In this document: positions 49,545 through 61,830 of the stretch, piece after piece
Position numbering within the stretch: position 1 is the first letter of the stretch
Layout: every line of letters begins with the position of its first letter
Notes under the pieces: generated by a model
Database searches by the model: none
Told to the model about the DNA's origin: nothing
What the model saw: only the letters and a program-made list of their open reading frames with translations
DNA from: Oopsacas minuta
Lineage: Eukaryota; Porifera; Hexactinellida; Lyssacinosida; Leucopsacidae
Direction: 5' to 3'
Length of the DNA stretch: 64,000 bases
Assembly: GCA_024704765.1 (NCBI GenBank)
Contig: JAKMXF010000077.1
Location: 387,220-451,219, forward strand
Made by a program: the position numbers and the translations under genes

Positions 49545-50730
49545 AAGGAATAAGTTGATCCGAGGGTTCTCAACACACTTGAGCAGGAAATCAGATTTTC
49601 CAAGCGGGTTAAGTGATGTTACAATGAGGTTCTACATCTATGTCCAATTATGAATGAAAAATTCAGAATTCGGTAACTCAAAATTGCAGATTGAACGTAT
49701 AATACTTTTAATCGATAATACGTCTTCATTGAAAGATGTATCAAACACCTTAGATTATTTCATATACTGTCTCAAACCTAAAAACTACAACAGAAAACCA
49801 TAAGAAAATAACCTTATTAAATATTCAACTCAAATTTCGAATTTCATCATATAATAGTCTGAACAAGTTCAAATGCTACAGTTTATTTGAGGTAGTGTGT
49901 AGGATTTTCTCGGTGCTGTACCGCACGACCGCGCACCAATTTGACTACTCCCCTGACTTTTCTCCTGGCTGTTGTTTTCTTCTGAATATGCGGCTTAGTT
50001 TTGAACTTGCCCAAAAAAATTCCAGAAAGTTCATAATATTGCTCTAAGAATTGAGAGATATACAGAATATATGTTCAATACTATTTCTTTGGCCTGTGTG
50101 TGGAATGTGGTAAATCTAGAAAGAGCTTCTAAGAACTAAGTCATATCTCAAAAGCTCTCTCAGATAGGTGTCAAAATGCATTGATCCATCAGATTCGAGG
50201 GTGTACCAATTGTGGTAATCATATGATATAGGCTCTAACCCAGTTCAATTAGAATGCAATAGTTCAAATTGCGCAATGTTTGTCAAATTCCAATTTGTTA
50301 AACCTATATCTAAATTTATTAATTTATTACGACACTTAGAAATATATTACCGTTAACAGTGAGTAGTTCAAATGGCATGATATACTCAAGCGTTGAAAGA
50401 GATTTAGATAAATCATTGATCAATTTCATAAACATTTACATAACTACATAATGTGGAATTAATGATTAAGTTGTGGCAAATATAGATGGTTGATACCCCT
50501 ATGTTTAATAGTAAACAAAAGGAATACGAAGGGCAGTAATATAGTAATTTCCTAACCTAATTAGAACCATATATCAATTGCTCTCAGATTTCAATACGCT
50601 TTTAATAACTAAAATGCAAGTAAGGGAAATATAAATATATGACACATTATGAAAATTGGTAGATCAGATGAATAATAGTTAATTTTTAAAATCATATAAT
50701 ACCCGGTTATTTGAAATTCACAAAGCGGTT
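49545..50730. other. Unassigned spacer
   Basis: A slightly GC-richer phrase (CCGCACGACCGCGCACC near 49921) stands out; otherwise nothing recognisable. Confidence 0.35.
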
Positions 50731-50734
50731 ATCG

Positions 50735-51315
50735 AATGCTAAATTTATATAATAACCCACGAGCGTAAATTCCTTACCAAATAATTGAAAGTTTATCAAC
50801 CAAAAGAACATATGAATTATGTAATACACTGTTTGTTGAGTAAGAAATTGATAATAAATGAACTTTGTGACGTTGGAATTTGTTTTTCAAATATGAATTT
50901 TGACCTGGTTTTCTCCCAATTACTGTGGCTACAAATCTCAAAAATGTCAATTAGGCTCCATATCTAGCATCTGAATATTTATATTGCCACTATTCTATAT
51001 TTGTGACAATTTCTCATAACATTATGAACATCTAACAAACCATTTCTAAGATATGTTCGCTTATACGTGGCTATCGGACGTTTGTTGATCATATCCCTCT
51101 CGTTTTTCAATTTTTCATAAATGACAGAAACGGGTACTATATATAAATTTCTCTATATTATTTATGTTCCTAATAGCGAAAAGTATGCTATATGTGGTTA
51201 TGATAATACCATTTCTAATATTTAAGACACTCTTTTTCGAGCTATGATGTTGAACAATGAACACCTATCCATAATTGGTAGTATTAAATAAAAATCATGA
51301 AATATTTACAGCGTA
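50735..51315 (+). repeat. Left arm of the long inverted repeat
   Basis: It matches the reverse complement of about 53845-54425 along most of its length. Conserved blocks include GGCTATCGGACGTTTGTTG, CATTTCTAAGATATGT, AACAATGAACACCTAT and TAGGCTCCATATCT. Identity appears to be around four fifths by eye, with small indels. Confidence 0.8.
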
Positions 51316-51545
51316 CATATATATTCCTATATTAATTTGATTCAAAGTCTGTGAGACCACAAATATGGCTATATTAAATTGCCCATTAGATCCCAATTAT
51401 AATGACAATTCATCCATTTGTTATATACAATGCTTCTTGATTTTTCTAGATACGAATGTAAGTGCTACATATAGTATTGTAAATACTTATTGTTAAGTCG
51501 TATTTCGAAATTCAATCCTCAATACTCCATTTGTATTATTTCTAA

Positions 51546-53700
51546 ATGGTCATGCCAACTGAAGTATCATCTCTCTATGGTAATCAACATCTTGATAATC
51601 TTTATCTAGTTTGTAGGTTTGCTCCAATCGGCTTGCTTCCAAAGCTCTGGAAAGGGAATCTCTTTGGCAACAGCCTTCGCAACTGGTATCAAATAGAGCC
51701 CAGAAATATTAGCAATTTAACTTTGCATCAGAGGTAGGTGATCAACTAAAACCAAAAGTGATCTGTAGTATTTGTCGAGCTAGGTTATCTAACCTAGAAA
51801 CGGGAAATTAACTATCAATAAATGGGAACAAGATCATACTAATGTCGAGTTTCCACAAACTATTGAAGAAATCCTATATATCACCAGAAGTACTGTGGTG
51901 TGTAACTCAGAATATCGCCGTCACAATTGCAAGATCTTTGCATCTTCTCTCAACAATCACATAATAAAGTATAAAAATAGGGCCCTAGACCTGGTAGGCC
52001 ATTAGAACAGTCACCATATAGGCTGATGTGTATCAAATGTGGGAAATATATGGAGAATCACTCTGAGAAAATTGTCAAAACATTATGTAACACCGACTAA
52101 AATCTTCAAATACAGGTGCACAATTTGCAAAAAGACTAGAAGCTCGAGGTATCACTAGTGCAGTTGCAACAAAATACACTCAAAACACACTAAGGAAAGG
52201 AGGCGATATTCATATTCGAGGTAGTTTACATCATCCTTACCATTGCAGCAACCCAATCGTGGTATCTACAGTTGGCTATGCTAGTAGAAATTGTGTAAAG
52301 ACACGATTGAGCGTTGAAGCTGCTCGAGATATTCAACCATAAGCCACTTAGGTCTTGTAAACTTCCTTATTGAGAATTAGCCTGAGAAGGAATTACGTTC
52401 CTAATTGGTGGAATCAAAGGGGCTTGGGATTAAAAAATGGTCCGTCTTTGGTGATATCGTACTCCAGTTACACTTTAGATATATCGTGAGAATATGGCTG
52501 TTCTACCAGAGCCGACACCATCAGGTCTTTGTTTTGATAACAAAGCTCATATAAATATGATCACCCAAAACCTTTTCTATCGAATTTCTCGTTGTAAAAT
52601 ATACATCGATGCGGGGAAAGATTTCTTGAAATATCTGTGAATATTATATTTATGAAGCCTAGAAATATATATGTGCCAACTCCTAATAGTGTCCTATCTA
52701 CTTTGTCATTGCCATGGGAAAGGGTTCCAAGAATTATCACAATCTAAAACAACGGTTTACTTATCTATCAATACATAAATTATTCACTTTTGATTTTCCC
52801 GTTCAAATTGCTTGTTATTTCAAAGTAGCAGCTCTGCAAGTTGGAACCCAATAAACTTCCTGCAACTTCCCTCGTCCATTTTGTTTGTCGCGTATTATTA
52901 CTTTATGTACCGGTATAGCCAATGAATCGAGGAATCGTAAAGGATTTATAATAGATCCAAAAAGCATCAGAACGTTGTCAATGAACCTATCTTTATTTAG
53001 ACCGAGTCAATTTGAGAGAAAAATGGTCTCGCTCCATTAAATATTCTTTTTGGAATGGTAAACAAAGTACACAATATTGCAAAGCCTAGAGACAGTTCAC
53101 TGAGAAGACGAGAAGGCAAACTTTTCAAACTTCATTGTGCAGCACTGCATAAGCATAATACCCTCAGATCAGAATATTGGAATGGTACTCTCGAGGGCAA
53201 TTCGTGTTCAAGGCTCTTAGACAATTTGGAATGTATCCTATTCCCGATAATTTTTTGTAAAAGTAGTGAGTGCATTAACTGCACTGAGGCATGTAAAAGA
53301 GACATGTATATGCAATGTTTAGAAATTTGGATTGCAAGACAACATCAAAAATTTACGTGACGCATGGCACAATACAGGTTTGTCATGTCTTTGAAATCTC
53401 ATAGTCTCTTAGATCATTATAAAGGGTATTTCTATAGTTATGAAAGTATCCCTATGCAGGAGCAGTCATTAGTTCTGAGCAAAGTGGTGAAATGCTCCAT
53501 TCATGATTACAAATAGGATAGGATCTCGCTTCAAGACAAGAGCAGAAAATCATATGTACTCTCAACGTCTTGTTGATTGTAGTGCCACATACAATTATAA
53601 CCTGGAGTTGGATAGAGCTTTGAGATCAAAGACAGATAATTTCAAAAAAGATATTGATGATGAATTGATAGAAGATGATGAAGAGAATAGAATAGCATAA
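51546..53700 (+). pseudogene. Decayed cysteine-rich protein of unknown function inside the inverted repeat
   Basis: I read one gene broken into pieces. The N-terminal block, from ATG 51546, holds NLYLVCRFAPIGLLPKLWK and LRNWYQIEPRNISN; after a frame break comes KPKVICSICRARLSNLETG, a likely zinc-binding pair. A middle block near 52140 reads GITSAVATKYTQNTLRKGG. A later block (53055-53360) contains KLFKLHCAALHKHNTLRSEY followed by WNGTLEGNSCSRLLDNL. A last block (53503-53700) ends in an acidic tail. The N-terminal zinc region and the GNSC-x-x-LL segment match my memory of an uncharacterised arthropod protein family that occurs in many copies. Multiple stops rule out function. Its position between long inverted repeats suggests it was the mobile element's own gene; that is inference. 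Confidence 0.6.
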
Positions 53701-53844
53701 TTGGCTAACTGATTCTGAAACACAAAACTAAATGATTCAGAGAATTAGTTAGTAACTAAATAAACTCCTACAACTCGAAAGATTCGTACTCTTCAAATAT
53801 GTACGTGTCGAATAAATAAAACATTCTAATCTATATAAGTTGTA

Positions 53845-54425
53845 AATATTTCATGATTTATGTTTAATACTACCATTATGAATAGGTGTTCATTGTTCAA
53901 GGTCACAACTCGAAAAATAGAGTCACAAATGTTAGAAATGGGTACTATCATAACCATACATGGCACACTTTTCGCAAATAACGAACATGAATAATATAGA
54001 GAAATTTATATATAGTATCAGTTTCGGTCATTTATGTAAAATTGAAAAATCGATAGGGATATGATCAACAAACGTCCGATAGCCACATATAAGCGGACAT
54101 ATCTTAGAAATGGTTATTATAAGTTCATAATGTTTTTAGAAATTGTTGCAAATAGAAAGAGCGGTCATAAAAATATTCACAAGCCAGATATGGAGCCTAA
54201 TTCACATTTTTGAGAATGGAAGACAAAGTAATTGGGATAAAAACACATCAAAATTTAAAATTTGAAAAAATTTTTCCAGACTTCACAGAGGTCAGTAAAT
54301 AGCAATTTATTCCCCAACAAACTTGTATTACATAATCCTAAGCTCTTTTAGGTTGATAATTTTTTCAATTTCTTCGTAAAGAATTTCCACCCGTGACAGG
54401 TTATCACCACAATTACTCATGAATT
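53845..54425 (-). repeat. Right arm of the long inverted repeat
   Basis: Carries the reverse complements of the blocks listed for the left arm, in the mirrored order, for example CAACAAACGTCCGATAGCC and ATAGGTGTTCATTGTT. Confidence 0.8.
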
Positions 54426-54609
54426 TTATCATTATGAGTCATAAATATATTCATCTTCAAAAGAATGCTGGGCAAAGATTTATCAATATTTTTGTTAGTT
54501 TTGTGTATTCTATGCTTGTCAATATCAAACACAACCAGTTAATGATATTGTAATTGGAATCACATACCATCAGGAAACCCATACCAGTTCCATAATCTAC
54601 TTGTTACTG

Positions 54610-54835
54610 TTAGGTCTTATGTAGGGTAGGCTGTGTTAAGTATTAAATAGCTAGATTTCTTAGCGATTTGGTCACTACGCGCAAGGGAATTATACTGGAC
54701 AATGCATGCATAAAGATAACATTTTTACTGAACGTATAATTTTTATTATTAATGGCTCATCCAAATTCCATTTAAGGGCCTTTTGAGGTAATGATGGACC
54801 TGCAAAGTGACTTTTGGTAAGAAATCTGGGATATT
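54610..54835 (+). repeat. Diverged dispersed repeat, partner of 20.3-20.5 kb
   Basis: Contains TTAAGTATTAAATAGC, CACTACGCGCA, ATGGCTCATCCAAATTCC and GTGACTTTTGG in the same order as the 20.3-kb copy. It starts just outside the right arm of the long inverted repeat. Confidence 0.45.
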
Positions 54836-55639
54836 TAGGCTTTATATATTTCAAATTCAGAAAATATTCAAATTTGGATGTTTTGAAAGTTTATACTGAC
54901 GTAATAATTCCATAATGAGTTTGTTTTTTGGTTAGAAACATGTTGTCAGGACATTTATCACAAGGGCGTCCCTGTGATTCAAATTTCAAAACTTCTATCG
55001 TATATATTGGTTGAGCAGTGTTAAATAATGTGATTGTTGATCATCCAAAAAAGGGGACAATGCCGTCATATTATCGTCATTGGTCTGAATTTTTGTCCAA
55101 GACACGAATTGTCTGAGCCAGGCCTAAATTTCCTGTGTGCCAAAATCGTACTTGCGGTCCTCCAGTTTATTCAATCAGTTCTGCACATTCAACCATATGT
55201 TTATATATATACATATAGATAAATTACGTTTTAATTGTAAATGTATGCGTCATCTGCTTCATTGTGCATCTTTTGGTAAGCGATTGGTCCTACGGTATCC
55301 GAAACTATTAGTCAATAAAAAGCTCCCGGAGAGGTGTCCCAAAACTCTCAATATGGATATTCCAAGTTTTTATCAATTCGAAGTTTAAATGTATGTTCTG
55401 AAGACATCAAAATTGATCATTAGAGTTATAGCTACTAAATACTGAAATACACATTACATCATGACAACGTCCTGGTACTGAAACCACAACCGTATATAGG
55501 AGTTGGTTATCTGTTCGAAGAGTTAGGAAACCACAACTTGACAGGATACGAAGAAGGCATATATAACACCATAAAAGACAATTACATAACGTAAGTATAT
55601 AGATCGGCACTATAGAGACTCTATGAAATGTTGTGCCAA

Positions 55640-55805
55640 AGATTTAATGACATATACTCCGCACAATAGGGTCACATCAAAAACAGGCTATATTTTTCCC
55701 GAATAAGCGGAATAAAAGTGTTGGACCGGTTAACAGGAGTAGGCGAACCTATTTATATGGTTGTGTTCCCCGTCGAGTGGCCTTAAAAGTAAGTTAACAT
55801 GACTA
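55640..55805 (-). repeat. Diverged dispersed repeat, inverted partner of 5.75-5.93 kb
   Basis: On the minus strand it reads CCGCTTATTCGGG, ATAGCCTG, then TGTGACCCTATTGTGCGG, parallel to the 5.8-kb copy. Extent beyond these blocks is unclear. Confidence 0.4.
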
Positions 55806-55809
55806 CCCG

Positions 55810-57940
55810 AACTACTCTATTTGGATTACGTGGCAATGTTGTACTAAATAACTAGCGCATATCCTAGCATTGCACTTTTGAGGGAAGGATATATGTAGTG
55901 CTCGCGCCAGGTAATTTGCAACGTCCTAACTATTAATGCATAGTTTACCGCGATATAAAAGTATCGTCGTTTCAGTCATGCATTGTGGAGAAGACGTACA
56001 ATAATTTCAAGATCTAATAGAAAATACTCAACCAATCAATTAGCAATATTCAGAATAGAAACACGTCCTCGAATCGAAACATTTCCATACATATGGCTTT
56101 GTCTGAGAGTGTTTCGTGGAACATAACTCATATACATAGATTCTTTGGAAATAGAAAGAATATAAGTGAAAAAGCAAGAACAATCGTATAAAGACTGATT
56201 GGAGGCAAGTAAAAAGATAATAGAAGGTAATTGAATCTTGGTGGTAAATATAATTTCAATAATAATTGGTTAATAGAATTTCAGCCATATTCTCCCATGC
56301 AAACACAAATACAGGCTGCACAGGGAGCATCAATGATGATATATTCAGTGGTTGTCGGATATGTAATTTCAATTAATGCATAAGAACCTTCAAATTGATC
56401 CCTCACATGACAGTTAAAGTGCGTAAAGAATTACAGAAACATCAAACAATACACAAATCATTAATACTACATAATATAGTTGTTCGGTAATTAGGGTCAA
56501 CTCAAAAAATTGGAACACCTGGTACATGGAGAAAAGTATTATTTAGGAAAAATCTCCAGGAACCACATCATCTCTGTTAAATCGAAAAATAAATTTCTCT
56601 TAGTAGGGACAAGCACCGCGATAGAGGAAAATCAGTCTCTCTTCATCAAGAAGATATTCATCTAGATCTGGGTAATTCCAATCGGGTGGAATACGGACAA
56701 ATTCAGGGTATTTGTATGAAAAGGTCCCCTATTACTAGTTATTTATAACAACAATATTCCACAGATGGCATCTAACGATACGCGACTTTAACACAATTAA
56801 CAGTGTCTAAAATACTTTAGATCTTCTGCGATTGAAAATATAGAGTAAATCAGCAAGAAAGTATGATTAATAAAGATTCTCCGGTCAATGGGGAACTCCG
56901 CATAATCAGGACAAAAATTCAAGAAACGATATGTCCCAATTTTGCTGAATTGACTGTACATTGAACCAAAGTAATTTTGAGGAGTGAACAAGATGTATAT
57001 ATTTAAAATATCGAGAACCTTCGTATGATAACATGGGCAGCGGAGGGTACGAAATAGCAGTCAGGCCCTTGGATTGATTTATATTCAAGTGGTCAAGCCC
57101 GGTAATACATTAGAACAAGTTATTGCAAACAGTGGTTGGGTTATGCGACAAGACCGTTTCCGCCGAAGGTATATTATTTAAATGATAATGTGAAGAAGAT
57201 ACTAGAATAATCAAAATCATACCTGCAATGAATCAGAGGAGGACTTGTTTTATCAGCGAAGGAGTCATACATGGACATGGTCACATCATGAAAATCCAAT
57301 AAAGTTGATATTTCAGGGACTCCAAAGTCAGGCCAAGAGATAAATTGGTAATGGATGATATTTCGATGTGAACAAACCTCAGATGTATTCTAAATGTGAA
57401 AGAGAATTGATAAGGGTAATTGGAAGCGTAACCTAAATTTCAACTGATTTGTACATCAATTTGTAATTGAAAATATTCCCGATACAATCTGTAAGCCTAA
57501 CAAATTCGAAGAAAATACGAAAAATTAATATTATTCTAACAAAAATGATGAAAGTCTCAGAAATTTGATATTTCCTAGCCTGAGTAGCTAATTACCTAAG
57601 TAAGCTAAGTAGTAGCTACTATATATATATTGAAAGAGGTAGAATACAAATCTATCGACCTACATCATTATAAAGTAAGAACACGCAGATCGGGACACTT
57701 CTTAATCAAGTAAAGATCTCCAAAAAGGGCACACCTTTCCGGCCATCAACTATTGTATAAGGGTTTGCGAGTATCCACTAGAAAGTAAGCTGTAAATACT
57801 GTCCAGATGGGTTATTACAGCATTGTAAATTAACACTGCCTGATTTTGTCATACGTTTCCTACATCAAATCTTTAAGACACATGAATTTTGGAAGACTTA
57901 CAGAATTTGGGATGAGCAAATCAAGTAGGCTTTTCATTAC
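55810..57940. other. Unassigned AT-rich region
   Basis: A phrase of about 45 bp at 56022-56066 (AAATACTCAACCAATCAATT) resembles 15271-15315 (CAATACTCAACCAATCAAGT), suggesting another old dispersed repeat. Nothing else is recognisable. Confidence 0.35.
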
Positions 57941-57942
57941 CC

Positions 57943-58001
57943 TAGTCGAATTGTCCTCAGACTTCAGACAACGAGTCTGAAGTCTGTAGACAATTCGACT
58001 A
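57943..58001. repeat. Long hairpin, 27-bp arms, 5-nt loop
   Basis: The left arm 57943-57969 starts TAGTCGAATTGTCC and the right arm is 57975-58001. They pair at 25 of 27 positions around the loop AACGA. No TA target duplication or coding frame explains it. It could be a structured RNA precursor, a fold-back remnant or a replication-generated palindrome. Confidence 0.85.
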
Positions 58002-58151
58002 TGGATACTTCAGTCATAAATTTAACTCACTTCTACTGATCATATTTGAACGAAATCTGTATAATTCGAAAAAGACGAATTAGACTGTTTATAAAAAACA
58101 CCTAAGTCGTTATTGAATAATGTATACTCTCATACACATTCTTGGTTGGAG

Positions 58152-58276
58152 CATTGCTTCTCAACCATCTTTCTCCAGCGGACCTCTCTAGTCCATTTTA
58201 TGGGACATGTGGACTCCCTGCCAATAAATATAACAAAAAAATGGTTGGGCCGCGGACGAAAGGTTGAAAACGACTG
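58152..58276. repeat. hAT-type MITE, 125 bp
   Basis: The left terminus is CATTGCTTCTCAACCATC. The right terminus, read inward, is CAGTCGTTTTCAACCTTTCG. Both resemble the widespread hAT end CAGTGGTTCTCAACCTTT, and GCGGACC / CCGCGGAC blocks follow inside. The 8-bp flanks GGTTGGAG and GGATAGAG agree at six positions, as expected of an aged 8-bp hAT target duplication. There is no coding capacity. Confidence 0.7.
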
Positions 58277-58279
58277 GGA

Positions 58280-59336
58280 TAGAGTATTAGGGAAAGGAAT
58301 TCCATTCAATTACACTCCTAAATAATCGAATTGGATTCTGAAGTCTCTAGGCATACTTTGGTGCTGTGGACATGAATGTTAAATAAATATCACAAACAAT
58401 ATAATCAATTCACAACGCTGGAACGATTTAAAATATATATCGGGACTGAGAGTGAAGGGGGATGATCATATTTTACATAAAGTAGGTTCAGTTCAAAATC
58501 CATTTCTAACCTTAAATCCAACTGAATTTTAATTATTTTATTCCAATCATTGTTGAGATATGGACGTAAATAACCATAGCGATGTTATCACCAAATACAA
58601 AATTATCACCAGAAACGGCAGTCCAATAATCAAAAATTTGCAGTATGTTTGTGTATTACTAATTATAAATTTGAGATGAATTCTTGAAGTATCTGTCATC
58701 ACGATCCTTTCAAATTTTAAGATACAACCTCTCACATCTCATAATTCAATTACATTAAAAAACAGGGGCTCTAGTGCTGTATATTTCATTCAATGGTAAT
58801 ATATTTAAAAGTGTTCAATGTCATTTTATGTACCCCATTTAGTCAGTGTTAACTTGTTGTGCTTTGTTGTGAGTCAATATTGTGCAGTAAATACCACGCA
58901 GACTATTTTACTAACATGACATATGCGTTACATCAGAATAAAATAAATAAATTTATTACAACAACTTAATATGTTTAGTTACATATTAATGATGAATTTA
59001 ATCATCAAACCAATGGAACAAATTTTGATCTTTTTGTTTAATATCATTTCAGCTCTCAGCATTCTCTCGTTTTTGCATTATTTGATGTTTCATATGCTTC
59101 TTGAATTCAATTATTCAATCATTTTGAGATAAATTGATCTTTTCAAATTTCTTGCGTATATATATTAGTGTGGCGTAACATTACGATTTCTCTCGAATTG
59201 TGGGGTGCTCGTATTGACTTGTCCTCTCCTCTCTATATCCTCAAGCTTTTCACGAATATGATTTCACGCACTAATTATTTCGAATTCATCTATCGTATTT
59301 TCTGCTTTTTGTGCTTGTGTCGTATCTATATTTCTC
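58280..59336. other. Unassigned AT-rich region
   Basis: Nothing recognisable between the hAT-type MITE and the hAT element. Confidence 0.4.
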
Positions 59337-59344
59337 ATCCCTGG

Positions 59345-59360
59345 CAGGCTTGCCGTGGAT
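59345..59360 (+). repeat. hAT terminal inverted repeat, left
   Basis: 16 bp, CAGGCTTGCCGTGGAT, directly after the 8-bp duplication ATCCCTGG. Confidence 0.88.
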
Positions 59361-59440
59361 GAAAAAATCCCATCCATATCCACATCCATATCCATGTGAT
59401 TTTAGCGTGGATATCCATGCATATTTCAAAGACCTAGAAC
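59361..59440. promoter_or_regulatory. hAT subterminal motif array, left
   Basis: Repeated ATCCATATCCA and GGATATCCATGCAT motifs just inside the TIR. In hAT elements such short repeats bind the transposase; here the role is inferred from position and repetition. Confidence 0.55.
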
Positions 59441-59627
59441 ATCTTGTCTATAACGGCCATTCAAGGCTACTAGTGACTATTATGTACAGGTAACCGCTAT
59501 GTAGATGTAGATTACTAATGAAAATCTATTCATATGCTAAACGTAATACTGAAGCTCTAGACATTATGTAAACTGTCATTCATAAACTCTTCGATATCAC
59601 TATCGTCATCAAATGACAGGAGCCCCC

Positions 59628-61830
59628 TTAGGCTCGATTACAATTATCAGCTTCTTGATTATTGCGATATACTTTTTCTGGTATCGGATGTATACTAATT
59701 TCTTCATGACCACCGGTGACATTCTCTTTCTCATTTTTGAAAGTAGGTTGCCGGCATGGCAGAACAACCTCTCCACGCCTGCAAAAGATATTGGTGCCGA
59801 GAAATTTATCTTTGCATAAGGTGCGCAGACGTGTTAAAACACTGTACCGCCAAAACTGAGTTGGATCCTTAATTGGTACCCGGGTGTCTCTGAATTCTTG
59901 GAGCTCTATACCAAGAGTAGTAGCCTTTGGCCTTTTGGCTCGCGACTGTTCACCTTCATCGTCATCATCAACGGTTAATAAGTACAAAATCTTGAAAAGG
60001 GTCCCCAGACTTTTGATGATGAACATTTTTTACCGCATGTGGATCAAGGTGTTTGACGGAAGGTTCGCACTTTCCAAAGAGCTGTTCAAGATATTGATCA
60101 ACAATGATGTCGTGTTCAGCTGCCACTATCAGCCAGTTTATAGCGAATGTTTTATGCACCGATTTTTTCGATAGAGAATGCTGCTTGACATACCCTCGAA
60201 TGATTTCCGAGATATCCAGACCTACAAAATAATAAAGTAAGTTGCAGAAACTTGCTTAGCAGAAAAAGTGGTGGGTAAAATTAGTGTATGCCATTTATGT
60301 AGGTTTTGGTATTTAATTAAGTACTTATCTGAGAGAAAAGCAGCAGATTGTGAAAAGGCTGATCCAGAATACATCCACAACTTTTGCTCCATTTGGCCTC
60401 GCAGATCTTGGCATAAATTTCCTGTAACACAATACTCAGATTCATCAATTTGGCGATTGAACAAGAACATGTCAATAAGTAAATAATTAACGAATGATAG
60501 ATGTGATATTACGTGGTCTACTTCAACTCGCTCGAAGAAGAGTTTTACTTGTTCCAACACAGTCAACACAGACTTCAGTAGAGCCAGGGATGGTAGATTA
60601 TCCACCACGGAGTTATCGTCTTCTTTGAGATACACCACATAGTTATGTACTGCAGCTAAGAATCTGTTATCATGAGAACTCCAAGGACGGGTAGTAGATT
60701 TCCCTGGTATCGCCCTCACTAATTTTTTTGCCCTATCATCATGACGGTTATAGAAACTTTCAATATTGTGTATTTTATCCATTACCTGGTCCGGTAATAC
60801 CAATCTGCAGTGCCCTGTTGGTTCAGCGTCGAGTACTTTGGTGAGATACGTTGACAATGCATGCCCTGTGCAACCAATTCTACCTCAAAATTGTGATCAG
60901 CTGTATCCCATCGACCATCGAAAGCAGCCTTCATTTTATTCTCATTGTCAGTTGTTACAAAGATAGGGTATCGTGGTTTCAAATCCGAACAAAATGCCTC
61001 ATCAAAGATTTTGAAAGTAAACTCTGGGTAATGTGGAATTTCGTCGAGGTTCTCCAGTCGAAGGGGAAATTGAAACCACTCCCATTCATCTGTCAATCCA
61101 CAAGCAATTATTCCACCATATCCAACTCGTTGCTGGTGCCTCCCAAAACAAAAATCCATTATCCCAGGATACACGTGTCAGCCGCTTCAGAGTGTAAAAC
61201 GACATGTACAGCTGTTTGAGTTGTAAATGGATGAAAGTATCTTTCTCTTGGATACCTGGAAAAAGGCTATAGATGTTAGTTTGCAATGTTTACTCAAGTA
61301 CATACTACTAAATAAGTAGACTTCAATTAATTTACTATAGTACATTTGAAAACAAATTTGTTTGTGAATTTGAAATTTATGTCCTAAATATACTCGGGAA
61401 AAAGCAGATGTAACACACCATCAGTGATATTGGTTCGCCCAATGTTCCAGTTAAAAAGAATATTCGCTCTGATGGTCACCTCTGCATCATAGTTGGCGTG
61501 AGCTGAAGCTAAGTTAGCACATGCGTTAATGGAAACTGTTGGGTGTACACTTAACTGATCCACTACTTCATCCCTCCACAAAATTTCAACTCCCATAGTA
61601 GAGGATTTCTTGTTTCAGTTAACTTCATTGCAGCAAAGCAATGCTCATTCAGAGGTTTTTGTGTTGATGTAGTCGGCTTAGATTCATTTTTACTACACAT
61701 TTCCTGGTAGAGTTTCACTGAGCTCATGCCACTCTGGTTTACCCATTTTCATTTACTGAAATTGTACCACGCGAATGTTTTGGTACAATATCCACACGAG
61801 AGGTACTGTGAGTATTTCTTTTCCTCAGTG
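59628..61830 (-). pseudogene. hAT transposase relic
   Basis: The enzyme would excise and insert the surrounding hAT. From the N-terminus on the minus strand there is a possible BED-type zinc pair (CGYCTKTFAWYN, about 61775-61800), interrupted by a stop. A block at 61174-60782 contains the catalytic-domain phrase IFVTTDNENKMKAAFDG (hAT TTDNA-x-NM), then ELVAQGM in the place of the usual AHTLNLVV-x-xGL. A 211-codon block (60857-60222) covers the helical insertion region (DRAKKLVRAIP, LALLKSVLTVLEQVK). A last block (60026-59628) carries the dimerisation domain: FRDTRVPIKDPTQFWRY, LCKDKFLGTN, and PCRQPTF. Frameshifts near 60800 and 60190 and stops upstream of 61174 inactivate it. The 211-codon block is long for this DNA, so decay is moderate. 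Confidence 0.82.

Larger units (their letters stand above)
50735..54425 (+). mobile_element. Candidate DNA transposon with about 0.58-kb inverted terminal repeats
   Basis: Two inverted arms (about 50735-51315 and 53845-54425) flank some 2.5 kb that holds a decayed protein gene of unknown family. Inner edges of the similarity are sharp (ATCATGAAATATTTACA on both sides). Outer edges fade gradually, so no target duplication or exact terminus could be fixed. Long arms enclosing one gene would suit a MULE-like or novel transposon. Two unrelated repeat copies in opposite orientation would look similar and cannot be excluded. Confidence 0.5.

Noticed and set aside
59613-60174. Plus-strand frames of 68-96 codons across the hAT
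   Set aside because: They are antisense shadows of the transposase relic on the minus strand.
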